In this document: one piece after another, positions 49,679 to 58,620 of the stretch
How the letters are laid out: the number at the start of each line of letters is the position of its first letter
Position numbering within the stretch: position 1 is the stretch's first letter
Origin: DASWJZ01 sp963805325
GTDB lineage: Bacteria; Pseudomonadota; Alphaproteobacteria; Rhizobiales; Afifellaceae
Assembly (NCBI GenBank): GCA_963805325.1
Contig: CAWDTS010000005.1
Span: 1 to 64,000, forward strand
Direction of reading: 5' to 3'
DNA: 64,000 bases
Translations under genes and position numbers: made by a program
Notes under the pieces: model-generated
Database searches by the model: none
Seen by the model: the letters and a program-made list of their open reading frames with translations, nothing else
What the model was told of the DNA's origin: nothing

Positions 49679-50680
49679 ATGGGCCGCATCGTTCTCAAGA
49701 ACGTCCGCAAGATCTTCGGCGAGGTCGAGGTCATCCCCGGCGTCGATCTGGAGATCAACGACGGCGAGTTCGTCGTCTTCGTCGGCCCCTCCGGCTGCGG
49801 CAAGTCCACGCTGCTCCGTCTGATCGCCGGGCTCGAGGACGTCAGCGGCGGCGCCATCGAGATCGACGGCGTCGACGTTGCCAGGGAGCCGCCGGCCAAG
49901 CGCGGGCTGTCCATGGTCTTCCAGTCCTACGCGCTCTATCCGCACATGACCGTTCGCGGCAACATCGCCTTCCCGCTGAAGATGGCTGGGCAGGAGAAGG
50001 ACGTGATCGAGGCCAAGGTGCAGAAGGCGGCCGCGACGCTGAACCTGACCAACTATCTCGACCGGCGGCCCGGCCAGCTCTCCGGCGGGCAGCGCCAGCG
50101 CGTCGCCATCGGCCGCGCCATCGTGCGCGAACCGAAGGCGTTTCTCTTCGACGAGCCGCTGTCCAATCTCGATGCGGCGCTGCGCGGCCAGATGCGGCTG
50201 GAGATCTCGGAGCTTCACAACACGCTCGCCACGACCATGGTCTATGTGACGCACGATCAGGTCGAGGCGATGACCATGGCCAACAAGATCGTCGTGCTGA
50301 ACGCCGGCCGCATCGAGCAGGTCGGCAGCCCGCTCGAGCTTTATGAGACTCCGGCCAACCTTTTCGTCGCCGGATTCATCGGCTCGCCGAAGATGAATCT
50401 CATCGCGGGTGCCGCCGCGGCGAAGCTCGGCGCCCCCACGATTGGCGTCCGCCCCGAACACCTCGAAGTCTCGGGCGAAAAGGGGACGTGGGAGGGTACG
50501 GTCGAGATTGCCGAGCATCTCGGCTCCGATACCTTCGCTTATGTTTCCGTCAACGGAGTTGGCCGCCTCACCGTACGGGTCTCCGGCGAGTATCCGCTGT
50601 CTGTCGGTACGCGCATCTGGTTGACCCCGAGGTCTGAGCATATTCATCGCTTCGACGCCAAGGGACAGGCGGTTGGCTAA
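49679..50680 (+). CDS. smoK: Polyol ABC transporter ATP-binding protein (MalK/UgpC type)
   Basis: A 333-residue ATPase. Walker A is FVGPSGCGKSTLLRLIAG, the Q-loop SMVFQSYALYPHM, the signature GQLSGGQRQRVAIGRAI, Walker B FLFDEPLSNLDAALR and the H-loop VYVTHDQVEAMTM. A C-terminal TOBE-like regulatory domain follows (IGVRPEHLEVSGEK, ending EHIHRFD). ATG 49679 is used; GTG 49676 is an alternative. It energises uptake through the two permeases. Confidence 0.9.
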   Translation: MGRIVLKNVRKIFGEVEVIPGVDLEINDGEFVVFVGPSGCGKSTLLRLIAGLEDVSGGAIEIDGVDVAREPPAKRGLSMVFQSYALYPHMTVRGNIAFPLKMAGQEKDVIEAKVQKAAATLNLTNYLDRRPGQLSGGQRQRVAIGRAIVREPKAFLFDEPLSNLDAALRGQMRLEISELHNTLATTMVYVTHDQVEAMTMANKIVVLNAGRIEQVGSPLELYETPANLFVAGFIGSPKMNLIAGAAAAKLGAPTIGVRPEHLEVSGEKGTWEGTVEIAEHLGSDTFAYVSVNGVGRLTVRVSGEYPLSVGTRIWLTPRSEHIHRFDAKGQAVG

Positions 50681-50697
50681 CGGGATCGAGGGCAAGA

Positions 50698-51474
50698 ATG
50701 TATCTTGAGAAACTGAAGCTGGACGGTCGCGTCGCGGTCGTGACCGGCGCGGGGCAGGGAATAGGCGCCGCCTGCGCCCGCGCGCTTGGCGAGGCCGGCG
50801 CAGTCGTCATCGTCGCCGACATGGCCGCCGACCGGGCCGAGACGACGACCGCCGATCTCCGCGGTATCGGGATCAAGGCCTATGCGGCCACGCTCGACGT
50901 GACGAAGTCGAAGGATGTCGACGCGATGGCGGACAAGATCCTGAAGGATCACGGCCGCGTCGATATCCTGGTCAACAATGCCGGCGTGGCGAGAAGCGAT
51001 GTCCGCGCCGAGGACACCAGCGACGACCACTGGCGCTTCCACATGGACGTCAATGTCGACGGCCTGTTCTGGTGCTGCCGCGCCTTCGGCCGCCAGATGC
51101 TGAAGCACGGCTCGGGCTCGATCGTGAATATCGGCTCGATGTCCGGGTACATCGTCAACAAGCCGCAGCCGCAGGCGTTTTACAACGCCTCGAAGGCTGC
51201 GGTTCATCACCTGACGAGGTCGCTCGCCGCCGAATGGGCAAAGCGCGGCGTGCGGGTGAACGCCGTTGCGCCAACCTATATCGAGACGCCGCTCACCTCG
51301 TTCGGCATCAACGAGAGCCCGGAGATGTACAAGGTCTGGCTGGAAATGACGCCGATGGGCCGCGTCGGCCAGCCGGAGGAGATCGCCTCCGTCGTGCACT
51401 TCCTCGCTTCCGACGCCGCGAGCCTGATGACCGGCTCGATCGTGCTCGCCGACGGCGGCTACACCTGCTGGTAA
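50698..51474 (+). CDS. SDR-family polyol dehydrogenase
   Basis: A 258-residue classical short-chain dehydrogenase. The cofactor motif is VVTGAGQGIGAA, followed by ADMAADRAET (Asp after beta-2 suggests NAD preference), NNAGVARSD, the catalytic Ser in VNIGSMSGYIVN and YNASKAAV (Tyr-x3-Lys). It ends MTGSIVLADGGYTCW. As the last gene of the polyol operon it probably oxidises the imported sorbitol, mannitol or related alditol to a ketose. Confidence 0.85.
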   Translation: MYLEKLKLDGRVAVVTGAGQGIGAACARALGEAGAVVIVADMAADRAETTTADLRGIGIKAYAATLDVTKSKDVDAMADKILKDHGRVDILVNNAGVARSDVRAEDTSDDHWRFHMDVNVDGLFWCCRAFGRQMLKHGSGSIVNIGSMSGYIVNKPQPQAFYNASKAAVHHLTRSLAAEWAKRGVRVNAVAPTYIETPLTSFGINESPEMYKVWLEMTPMGRVGQPEEIASVVHFLASDAASLMTGSIVLADGGYTCW

Positions 51475-51480
51475 GCGCCC

Positions 51481-51507
51481 GTCCGGTTCGCCATGTGCGA
51501 ACCGGAC
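51481..51507 (+). terminator. Terminator between convergent genes
   Basis: A perfect 11-bp stem (GTCCGGTTCGC / GCGAACCGGAC) with a 5-base loop, 6 bases after the dehydrogenase stop and followed by CCTTTG. The opposing gene ends at 51523, so it may serve both directions. Confidence 0.65.
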
Positions 51508-51522
51508 CCTTTGCCCGCTGCG

Positions 51523-51837
51523 TTATTTGCGCGGCAACCCGTCGCGCCAGGCCATCACTTCGAGCTCGACCCTGACCGCGTCCATCACCGGCACCACCGG
51601 CCGCGCCTCGAAGGTGAAGGCCGGGAGCATCGAGCAGAGCTTGTGGACCTCAAGCGGATCGTCGCAGTCGAGGAGCATGTAGCCGCCCCAGTCGCCGACG
51701 CGCACGACGAACATCTCGATCTTGAAATTGTCGGGCGCCGTCCACTGCGTAAAGACGTCCAGGATGCGCTTCTGGGCGTTCTCGTACTCCATGGGCGAGC
51801 CCTGCGGGCGTTCGTTCCAGCTGACTACATATTTCAT
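51523..51837 (-). CDS. DUF3303-like small protein
   Basis: A 104-residue protein beginning KYVVSWNERPQGSPMEYENA, with GGYMLLDCDDPLEVHKLCSM and a C-terminal PVMDAVRVELEVMAWR. Size and pattern fit the DUF3303 (dimeric ferredoxin-like) family. ATG 51837 has GGAGATCGCAG upstream. The function of the family is unknown. Confidence 0.65.
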   Translation of the reverse strand: MKYVVSWNERPQGSPMEYENAQKRILDVFTQWTAPDNFKIEMFVVRVGDWGGYMLLDCDDPLEVHKLCSMLPAFTFEARPVVPVMDAVRVELEVMAWRDGLPRK

Positions 51838-51965
51838 CTGCGATCTCCATTCTCTTCGGGAAATCAAAGAGTTATTTGGTCGTGCCCGAAGTCCGGCGCG
51901 CAAAGTGGCCCGGCTCACGTTCGCAGATTGCCCGCGACGGCGCGGGCTGACATGGGGTTAATTCC

Positions 51966-53540
51966 CTATGCGGGGGAAGCAGACTGCATGAGGCCGCGCT
52001 CCAGCGCGAAGAGTGCCGCCCCGGCGCGGGTTGCGACGCCGATCTTGGAGTAGAGGTTCTGGATGTGGTTGTCGGCGGTCTTGGGCGAGATATCGAGCCG
52101 GCGGGCCGCTTCCTTCGCCGTATGTCCGGCCGCGATCAGCCGCAGCACCTCGATCTCGCGCGGAGTGAGCCCCGCGATCCGCTCGCCAGCCGCGCGGCGG
52201 GACGATTGACCCGCGGCGGTAAGAACCGCCTCCGTGGCCTCCGCGCAGAGCTTCCCCTCTTTGACCAGCGCGCGGAGCTTCGCTGCCGCTGCCGCGTCGC
52301 TGAGGGCCTGACGATGCGGTCGCGCCTCGCGCGCCGTCTGGAAGGCCTCCGCCGCGGCAAGGATGCGCGCGGCGGGCGACAGGTCGCTGGCGCGTGCGTA
52401 GCGGTGATAGCCGCTTCCATCGAGGCGCTCGTGATGGCGAAGAACCAGGCCCGCGACCGCTTTGCCTTCGTCTCCGAGAGAAAAGAGCGCGCGCTCTCCG
52501 TGATAGGGATGAAGGTGCGCGGCGTCGGTTTCGCGCGCCGTCAACGCGCCGGCGCGCATCCACGTAGAGACCGGCACAGCCAACTCGCCGATGTCATGCG
52601 TGTAGGCGGCCCAGCGGATATCGCGGATGTCGGAAGCCGGAAGGCCCATCTGTTTGCCCGCCGCGTCGGCAAGCGCCGCAACGGCGCGCGAATGCCCGAA
52701 CGTGAAGGGCATCCGCATGTCGACCATGTCGGCGATAGCCAGATAGGCCTCCTCGCACGCCTCCTCGTCGAGCACCGCATGCGGACGAGGTTCGAGCGCC
52801 AGGATCGTCTCGCGGTCGGCCGGCTGATCGAGTCCCGCGAGATACCGTTCGGGGTCCGCAAGGAAAAGGTCGGCCAGCTCAAACTCATAGGCGCCGCCGC
52901 GGCGCTTGGCGATCACCGCGGCCATGGTCTCGGGGCCATGGGCCTCGGTCAGCGCGATGACGTCCTGCGCCAAAGTCACAAGCCGGACTGGCAGCTTCAC
53001 GGCGTCGCCCTTCAGGCCCCGCGGCAGCCCGTGCCCATCCCAGCGCTCGTAGAGCTGACCGAGATTTTCGCGGGTTTCGTCTGAAAGACCGATCCGCTCC
53101 GCGATCCTTTGCGCGACCTCGCAATGGCCGGCCAGAATGGGAACGCTCACCTGCAACGCTTCGGCAAGGCCCGTTTGCACGGCCTGTGCGAGCTCGTCCG
53201 GCGGCGCGCCCGCGAATAGGCGTGCGAAGGCGCGGGTGAAGACTTCGACGATCTCCGAATGGCTCCCCATGTCAATGCGGGCAAGATCCTGGCGAAGCGC
53301 AATCTCGTCGCCAAACGCCGACGCCAAGAGGTGTGTGTCCGCATTGCATCCGATGTAGCGGAGCAGGGCCTGGTGGTAGACATTGCGGCGCTCGTGCCGG
53401 TCGAGGCCCGCGGCGTCGGCGAGCCGCATCGCCAGCACGCAGGACCTGAGCGCAAAATCCCGCGACTGGCCGGTGGCCAAGTCCGTCGCATAGGCGAGCA
53501 CCATCAAGAAATCAGTGCGCCGAAATGCCGGTGCCGCCAT
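51966..53540 (-). CDS. HD-GYP-like phosphohydrolase fused to LuxR HTH
   Basis: A 524-residue protein. The N-terminal half is a degenerate HD-GYP-like unit (LLRYIGCNADTHLLA where HD would be, and ERWDGHGLPRGLKGD). The second half is an HD-GYP-like domain with AYTHDIGELAVP (HD), HPYHGERAL, and HHERLDGSGYHR. It ends with a LuxR HTH (LTPREIEVLRLIAAGHTAKE, then TADNHIQNLYSKIG). HD-GYP domains degrade c-di-GMP; whether this one is active cannot be told. Direct fusion to a DNA-binding domain suggests a nucleotide- or signal-sensing transcription factor. ATG 53540 starts the conserved region. Confidence 0.75.
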   Translation of the reverse strand: MAAPAFRRTDFLMVLAYATDLATGQSRDFALRSCVLAMRLADAAGLDRHERRNVYHQALLRYIGCNADTHLLASAFGDEIALRQDLARIDMGSHSEIVEVFTRAFARLFAGAPPDELAQAVQTGLAEALQVSVPILAGHCEVAQRIAERIGLSDETRENLGQLYERWDGHGLPRGLKGDAVKLPVRLVTLAQDVIALTEAHGPETMAAVIAKRRGGAYEFELADLFLADPERYLAGLDQPADRETILALEPRPHAVLDEEACEEAYLAIADMVDMRMPFTFGHSRAVAALADAAGKQMGLPASDIRDIRWAAYTHDIGELAVPVSTWMRAGALTARETDAAHLHPYHGERALFSLGDEGKAVAGLVLRHHERLDGSGYHRYARASDLSPAARILAAAEAFQTAREARPHRQALSDAAAAAKLRALVKEGKLCAEATEAVLTAAGQSSRRAAGERIAGLTPREIEVLRLIAAGHTAKEAARRLDISPKTADNHIQNLYSKIGVATRAGAALFALERGLMQSASPA

Positions 53541-53655
53541 TTGAGTTCGTCCCACCCCCGACGAAGGAAAGCCTAACCCGAATTTCGTCCTCCGGGCTGC
53601 GCAATTTTGGGCGGATTTCGGCGCCTTCCAGCGGCCCATTCCACCCGCCGGGCAG

Positions 53656-53976
53656 TCAGCGTAGCTTGATGAAGACGGTTCCGTCCTCGATCTTCACCGG
53701 ATAGGTCCTGAGATCGACGCAGGCCGGCGCGCCGAGTGCCTTGCCGGTTTTGTAGTTGAAACGCCCGTTGTGTTTCGCGCACTCGATGATGTCGCCCATC
53801 ACGAAGCCGTCGGCGAGCGGAAACGCCTCATGCGTGCAGCTTCCGTCGCTGGCGAAGTATTCGTCCTCGGGGCTGCGGTAGATGGCGAAGACATGACCGT
53901 CATGCGCGAACTCCGTCACGTCCTCTTTGAGGATGTCGTCGGTCTTGCAGGCGACGATCCAGTCCTCCGCGCTCAA
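53656..53976 (-). CDS. Rieske-type 2Fe-2S ferredoxin (MocE-like)
   Basis: A 106-residue stand-alone Rieske protein. The cluster ligands are in SCTHEAFPLADG (Cys-x-His) and ECAKHNGRFN (Cys-x2-His). It starts DWIVACKTDDILKEDV. It probably passes electrons to the oxygen-activating desaturase encoded 21 bases upstream in the same direction. This pairing matches MocE with MocD of rhizopine loci, but no other moc gene is present. Confidence 0.8.
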   Translation of the reverse strand: MSAEDWIVACKTDDILKEDVTEFAHDGHVFAIYRSPEDEYFASDGSCTHEAFPLADGFVMGDIIECAKHNGRFNYKTGKALGAPACVDLRTYPVKIEDGTVFIKLR

Positions 53977-53997
53977 TTGAAGCCTCCGCGAATAGGC

Positions 53998-55086
53998 CTA
54001 CGCCGCCGCAAGGTTCGCTTTCGGCGCGGCCGGCTCGAAGGGCGGTGCGCCATCGGGAAGCTTGCGGACCACATGATAGGCCGGGTCCTTCACTTGCCGA
54101 AGCAGCGTCGGAATGATCTCGCGATAGGCATCGAGAAGGCCGCGATAGGGCGGCGGCGAATAGGCCTTCATCTCCTCGTGGAGCTTGGGCAGTGCGTGAT
54201 ATGGCACCATCGGAAACATGTGGTGCTCGACGTGATAGTTCATGTTCCAGTAAAGGAATCGCAGCACCGGGTTCATCTTGACCGTGCGCGCGTTCAGGCG
54301 ATGGTCGAGCACGTCTTCAGCGAGCCCGGCATGCTGCGTCAGCCCGAAGACGAGATAGAGCCATCCGCCATAGACCGAAGGCAGGATGCCGACATACATC
54401 GCCGGTAGGATCGACCCGGTCCAGAAGCAGGCGACGACCACCGCCGCCCAGATCTCGACCCAGATGCGCGCCGTCCTGAACACCTTCGGGTATTCGGACT
54501 CCGGGATGTACACCTTCTCCTCCGGATGCAGGTTTCCGAAGCAGTGCATGAAGACGCGGCCGATCTCCTTCGGCCCGCTCTTCAGGATGAGAAGGCTCAT
54601 GAGGATGCCGGGAATGTCCGGCGGCCGCGGTACCGCGATCTCCGGATCGCGGCCGACGATGATCGTGTCGGTGTGGTGGCGCGCGTGGCTCCAGCGCCAC
54701 GGCGTCGGCTCGCGCAGCACCATGAACGAAGCGATCTGGTAGATGACGTCGTTCATCCAGCGCGTCTTGAAGGCGGTGCCGTGGCCGCATTCGTGCCAGC
54801 GCGAATCGGAGGATGAGCCATAGAGCACGCCGTAGGCGGCGAAGCACGGCACCGCCCACCATGTGCCCCAGGTCAGGTAGCCAAGGCCCCCGGTGACGGC
54901 GAAGGCCGCGAACCAGATCAGCGTGTCGCGGATCGCCGGCCCGTCCGAGCGCTGCATCAGCTCCTTCAGGCGTTTGCGCGGGATAGGGCAGGCGTACCAG
55001 ATCGCCGTGGCAAGCCCGCGCTCCACGGCGCGCTTCGATTCGCTGCCGACGAGGCTGTAATCGCGTCTCTTGAGCTCGCTGCCCAT
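53998..55086 (-). CDS. Membrane fatty-acid-desaturase-family oxygenase (MocD-like)
   Basis: A 362-residue membrane di-iron enzyme. The histidine boxes are WHECGHGTAF, WSHARHHTDT and MNYHVEHHMFP, with membrane segments between them (TLIWFAAFAVTGGLGYLTW, VEIWAAVVVACFW). The substrate is not evident; candidates are lipids or small hydrophobic or cyclitol compounds. It is probably co-transcribed with the Rieske gene. ATG 55086 is chosen; an in-frame start at 55149 adds a basic leader without support. Confidence 0.8.
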   Translation of the reverse strand: MGSELKRRDYSLVGSESKRAVERGLATAIWYACPIPRKRLKELMQRSDGPAIRDTLIWFAAFAVTGGLGYLTWGTWWAVPCFAAYGVLYGSSSDSRWHECGHGTAFKTRWMNDVIYQIASFMVLREPTPWRWSHARHHTDTIIVGRDPEIAVPRPPDIPGILMSLLILKSGPKEIGRVFMHCFGNLHPEEKVYIPESEYPKVFRTARIWVEIWAAVVVACFWTGSILPAMYVGILPSVYGGWLYLVFGLTQHAGLAEDVLDHRLNARTVKMNPVLRFLYWNMNYHVEHHMFPMVPYHALPKLHEEMKAYSPPPYRGLLDAYREIIPTLLRQVKDPAYHVVRKLPDGAPPFEPAAPKANLAAA

Positions 55087-55269
55087 CGTCAATTCCCCGC
55101 GCCGGCCGGCAGTCCGGCTGCGCGTCCGCGTTCCTCCAAGCTGGAACATAGCAGACTTTTCTGTGCCACAAGACCTGACGCGGATCGGCGGTCGGGCCGG
55201 CCGGTTCCTTCATGCTACGATGTCCAGGGCCAGTCGGCCGCTGCGGCAATTTCCGGAGAGGTCTGCAAG

Positions 55270-56145
55270 ATGGAAGTCGGGTTCATTGGTATTGGCGGCA
55301 TGGGCTCGGCCATGGCGGAGCGCCTGCTCGCCGCCGGGCACGGCGTGCGCGCATGGAACCGCTCGTCCGGCCCGGCCGAAGAGCTGGCGAAGAAAGGTGC
55401 GACGCAGGCCAAAACGCCGGCCGAGGCATTCGCCGGCGACGCCGTCGTCACCATGCTCGCGAACGACGAAGCGGTCCGCTCGGTGATCCTCGACACGGAC
55501 CTTCTCGAACGCGCGCCGAAGGGCCTCATCCACATCGTCATGGCGACGATCTCGCTCGATCTCGGCAAGGAGCTCGCCACCGCGCACAAGAAGCACGGCG
55601 TCGCCTATGTCGCAGCGCCCGTGCTCGGCCGGCCGGACGCCGCCGCTGCTGGCAAGCTCAACATCCTCGCGGCCGGCGACGCCGCGTCGGTGGCGCGCGT
55701 GGAGCCGCTTTTCGCCGCGATGGGCCAGAAGACCTAGAACGTTGGAGAGAAACCCGAGGCCGCGAACGCGACTAAGCTCGCCTGCAACTTCACACTGGCC
55801 TGCGCGATCGAGACCCTCTCCGAAGCCTTCGCGCTCGGCGAGCGTAACGGCGTTCAGGCGAAGGACCTCTTCGACATCCTGACCGGCACGCTTTTCGCCG
55901 CGCCCGCCTACAAGAGCTATGGGCAGCTCATCCTCGACCGCAACTTCGAGCCGGCGCTCTTCAAGACCGTGCTCGGGCTGAAGGACGTGCGCCTGGCGCT
56001 CGCGGCCGGGGAGGCGGCGGGCGTGCCGCTCCCCTTTGCCAGTGTCGTGCGTGACAATCTGGTCGACGCGATCGGTCACGGCGATGGCGAGAAGGACTGG
56101 TCGTCGCTGTCGCTGGTCGCGCGCCGCAGGGCCGGATTGGAATAA
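55270..56145 (+). pseudogene. NAD-dependent beta-hydroxyacid dehydrogenase with in-frame amber stop
   Basis: A 291-codon frame of the 3-hydroxyisobutyrate / tartronate-semialdehyde reductase family. The Rossmann start is GFIGIGGMGSAMAERLL; the substrate-loop region is VAAPVLGRPDAAAAGKL. The catalytic Lys lies in the KLACNFTLACAIETLSE helix. The frame stays open except for TAG at 55735-55737, where GQKT is followed by NVGEKPEAANATK in the same frame; a Trp (TGG) would be usual. A one-base change explains it. The ribosome site GAGAGG precedes the ATG. It is a nonsense allele or a sequence error. Confidence 0.75.
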
Positions 56146-56193
56146 ACTCCACGCTTGTCGTCAACCTGGCAATCCATCCCGTCGCGGCTGCTC

Positions 56194-57693
56194 TTACCCC
56201 GCGCGTTTCCTGAAGAGGGGCTTAAGAGTCTCGTAGAGCGCTCGGAACTCCGCGTAGCCGTTTTCGTAGATCGCGACGTTCGCGGGGTCGGGCGTGATCG
56301 TCGCGCCGCGGCGTGAGAGCTTTGCCACATCGCGCCAGTCGTCTGCTGCGCCCGACGCCATCGCCGCCACCCACGCCGCGCCGACCGACGAGCCGTGCGC
56401 GGCCTCGAGCACCGTCACCGGGGCTTGCAGCACGTCGGCGATGATCTGCATCCAGACTAGGCTTTGCGAGCCGCCGTCGGAGGCGAAGAAGCGCTTCGGC
56501 GCATGGCCGATCTCCGCAAAGACCTCGACGTGGTGGCGGAAGCCGTAGGCGATCGCTTCCAGCATCGCGCGCCAGAGATGCCCCGCGCCGTGCCCGAGGC
56601 TGAGGCCGGTGAAGGTGCCGCGCGCGAAGGGGTCGTGAAGCGGCGTCTTCTCTCCCAGGAAATATGGGAGCGCGGTGACGCCTCCGCTCCCCGCTGGTAC
56701 GGAAGCGGCGAGCGCGTCGAGCTTCGCGTGTGGCTTGCAGCTGACGTCAGGGGCAAGCAGCGCGGCGAGCCAGTTCAGCGCCGAGCCCGACGCCGCCATG
56801 CAGCCGTTCGGCGCAAAGAGCTTTGGGACGATGTGATAGTCGAGGAAGAGCTGCGGGTCAGGCCGCGCGGCGTCCGCCGCCATGATGATGTCGCCGGCGC
56901 CGCCGAACTTCAGGAGCACGTCGCCCGGCTCGACGATGCCCGCCGCGAGCGCCGATGCGATGTGGTCCGCGGCGCCGCCGAAGACCGGCAGGCCTTGCGG
57001 AAGCCCTGTCGCAGCGGCTGCCTCCGCGGTCACCCGCCCGAGCATATCCTGCGGTGCGTGCACCGGCGGAATCGCGGATCGTGGAAGATGCGTCAGCGCA
57101 ACGAGATCATCTGCGATTTGATTGTCGGCGAGGTCGATCAGCCCGGCTTCGAGCGCCCAGTTCTGCTCGACGCCGCGAACGCCGGTGAGCTTCCAGTTGA
57201 TGAAGTCGTAGGAGCCGAAGACCGTCGCGATCTTCGCGAACATCTCGGGCTCGTGCTTCTCCAGCCAGCGCGACTTCGCGGCGATAAGCTGCTGGTTGAT
57301 GCCGTTGCCGGCGCGCTTCAGGAACGCCGACTCTTCGACCTCCGCTGCAAGCTCCGCGACTTCCGCCGCGCTTCGCCCGTCGCTTTGCTGAATGCTCGGT
57401 CGCAGGATCGCGCCCCTGTCATCGAGCGCGACGAAAGCCGGCACCATTCCAGTGACGCAGAGCCCCGCAAGTTTCTGCGGCTCCAGTTGCGGGGTCAGCT
57501 CGCGCAGAACCGCGCAGGAATTCGCCCACCATTCTTGCGGGTCTTCCTCTGCCCAGCCGGGATGCGGCGAAGAGAGTGTCGTCGGGCGCGAAGCGGTTGC
57601 GGCGATCCTGTCCGGCAGCTCGACAAGGATGCCGATCGTCGACGTCGTTCCGATGTCGAGACCGATGACCAGCGCGTCGGAGGTATTCGCCAT
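56194..57693 (-). CDS. FGGY-family carbohydrate kinase
   Basis: A 499-residue sugar kinase. The N-terminal phosphate motif is VIGLDIGTTSTIGILVE, followed by LCVTGMVPAFVALDD and ILRPSIQQSDGRS. The C-terminal half shows FGGAADHIASALAAGI, KFGGAGDIIMA, PYFLGEKTPLHDPFARG and FFASDGGSQSLVWMQ (the FGGY_C signature region). The exact substrate (xylulose-like or other polyol or ketose) cannot be read. It starts 3 bases after the stop of the BtpA-like gene, so the two are one operon. Confidence 0.85.
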   Translation of the reverse strand: MANTSDALVIGLDIGTTSTIGILVELPDRIAATASRPTTLSSPHPGWAEEDPQEWWANSCAVLRELTPQLEPQKLAGLCVTGMVPAFVALDDRGAILRPSIQQSDGRSAAEVAELAAEVEESAFLKRAGNGINQQLIAAKSRWLEKHEPEMFAKIATVFGSYDFINWKLTGVRGVEQNWALEAGLIDLADNQIADDLVALTHLPRSAIPPVHAPQDMLGRVTAEAAAATGLPQGLPVFGGAADHIASALAAGIVEPGDVLLKFGGAGDIIMAADAARPDPQLFLDYHIVPKLFAPNGCMAASGSALNWLAALLAPDVSCKPHAKLDALAASVPAGSGGVTALPYFLGEKTPLHDPFARGTFTGLSLGHGAGHLWRAMLEAIAYGFRHHVEVFAEIGHAPKRFFASDGGSQSLVWMQIIADVLQAPVTVLEAAHGSSVGAAWVAAMASGAADDWRDVAKLSRRGATITPDPANVAIYENGYAEFRALYETLKPLFRKRAG

Positions 57694-57696
57694 CGC

Positions 57697-58502
57697 TCAG
57701 CGGAGCGTCGCGACTTTGTCCATGAAGCGCTTCACCCGCGCGCCGTCGACCGGGTTCCAGGTGTTGCCGTCGATCTTGAAATGCGTGCCGATCACGCAAC
57801 CTTCGGCGATCGCGAAGGTGTCGGCGACATTGTCGATGTTGACGCCGGTATTCGCGAGGACGGGAATGTCGGAGGGCACGGCGGCGCGTACCTTCTTCAG
57901 GTCCGATATTTCGGCCGATTGTCCGGTCAGCGGCCCGGAGACGAGGATCGCGTCGGCAAGCGAGGAGAAGGCGGCGCTCTTGGCGCGAAGCTCGATCGGG
58001 CGCGTATCGAGCGACGTCGCGAACTCGGCGTTGACGTTGAAGAGGATCTTCAGGTCCGGACGGCCGAGATTGCGGCGGAGCGTCAGCGCGTCCGCGGCGT
58101 TCGGCTGCCAGAGCCCCATGTCGGAGGCGAAGAGCCCGGTCATGATCTCGCGCGCGAACTGCGCTCCGGTCGCGCAGGCGATGGCGACCGAGGCCGAAGC
58201 GTCCCAGAGATAATTCACGCCGAACGGCACTTTCAGCATCGGCTTCGCCGCCGTGACGATTGCGGTCATCGCCGCGATGCCCGCCTGCGTTGCCGTGAAG
58301 CGGTAAGGGCGGTCGTTCTCGTTGCCGAACATGATCGCATCGACGCCGCCGGCCTGCAGCTTCTCGATATCGGCGGCGACGCCATCGACGAGCTTCGCCA
58401 TGCCGCCGTCTGACGTCGTAGAGCGGCGTGCCGGGAAGCGCGCCGATATGCGCCATGGCGATGACGACCTTCTGACGATGTACCGAAGAAATCGAATATC
58501 AT
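57697..58502 (-). pseudogene. BtpA/SgcQ-family protein, N-terminal frameshifts
   Basis: About 268 residues. The start MIFDFFG, the segment VIAMAHIGALPGTPLYD and the body from GGMAKLVDGVAADIEKLQ are in three different frames, so there are two indels near 58385 and 58465. The body is typical of the BtpA TIM-barrel-like family: GVDAIMFGNENDRPY, VPFGVNYLWDASASVAIA, ADAILVSGPLTGQ, and VLANTGVNIDNVADTFAIAEG. SgcQ-type members sit in sugar catabolic operons, as here beside an FGGY kinase. The reaction is not established. Confidence 0.7.
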
Positions 58503-58620
58503 GCAGGCTCCCGTGGAGGCCGAGTCCAAGCGGCTTGATCGCCGGCGGCCTGCGTGACTCTTGGCTGCGGAGAGAGCCGTTTGCAAGGACGCTGACGAAA
58601 GCCGCGGGGGCAGGGGGCCG

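Noticed and set aside
56464..58413. Long forward open frame (649 codons)
   Set aside because: Antisense shadow of the FGGY kinase and BtpA-like genes; the product is Arg/Asp-rich without family features.
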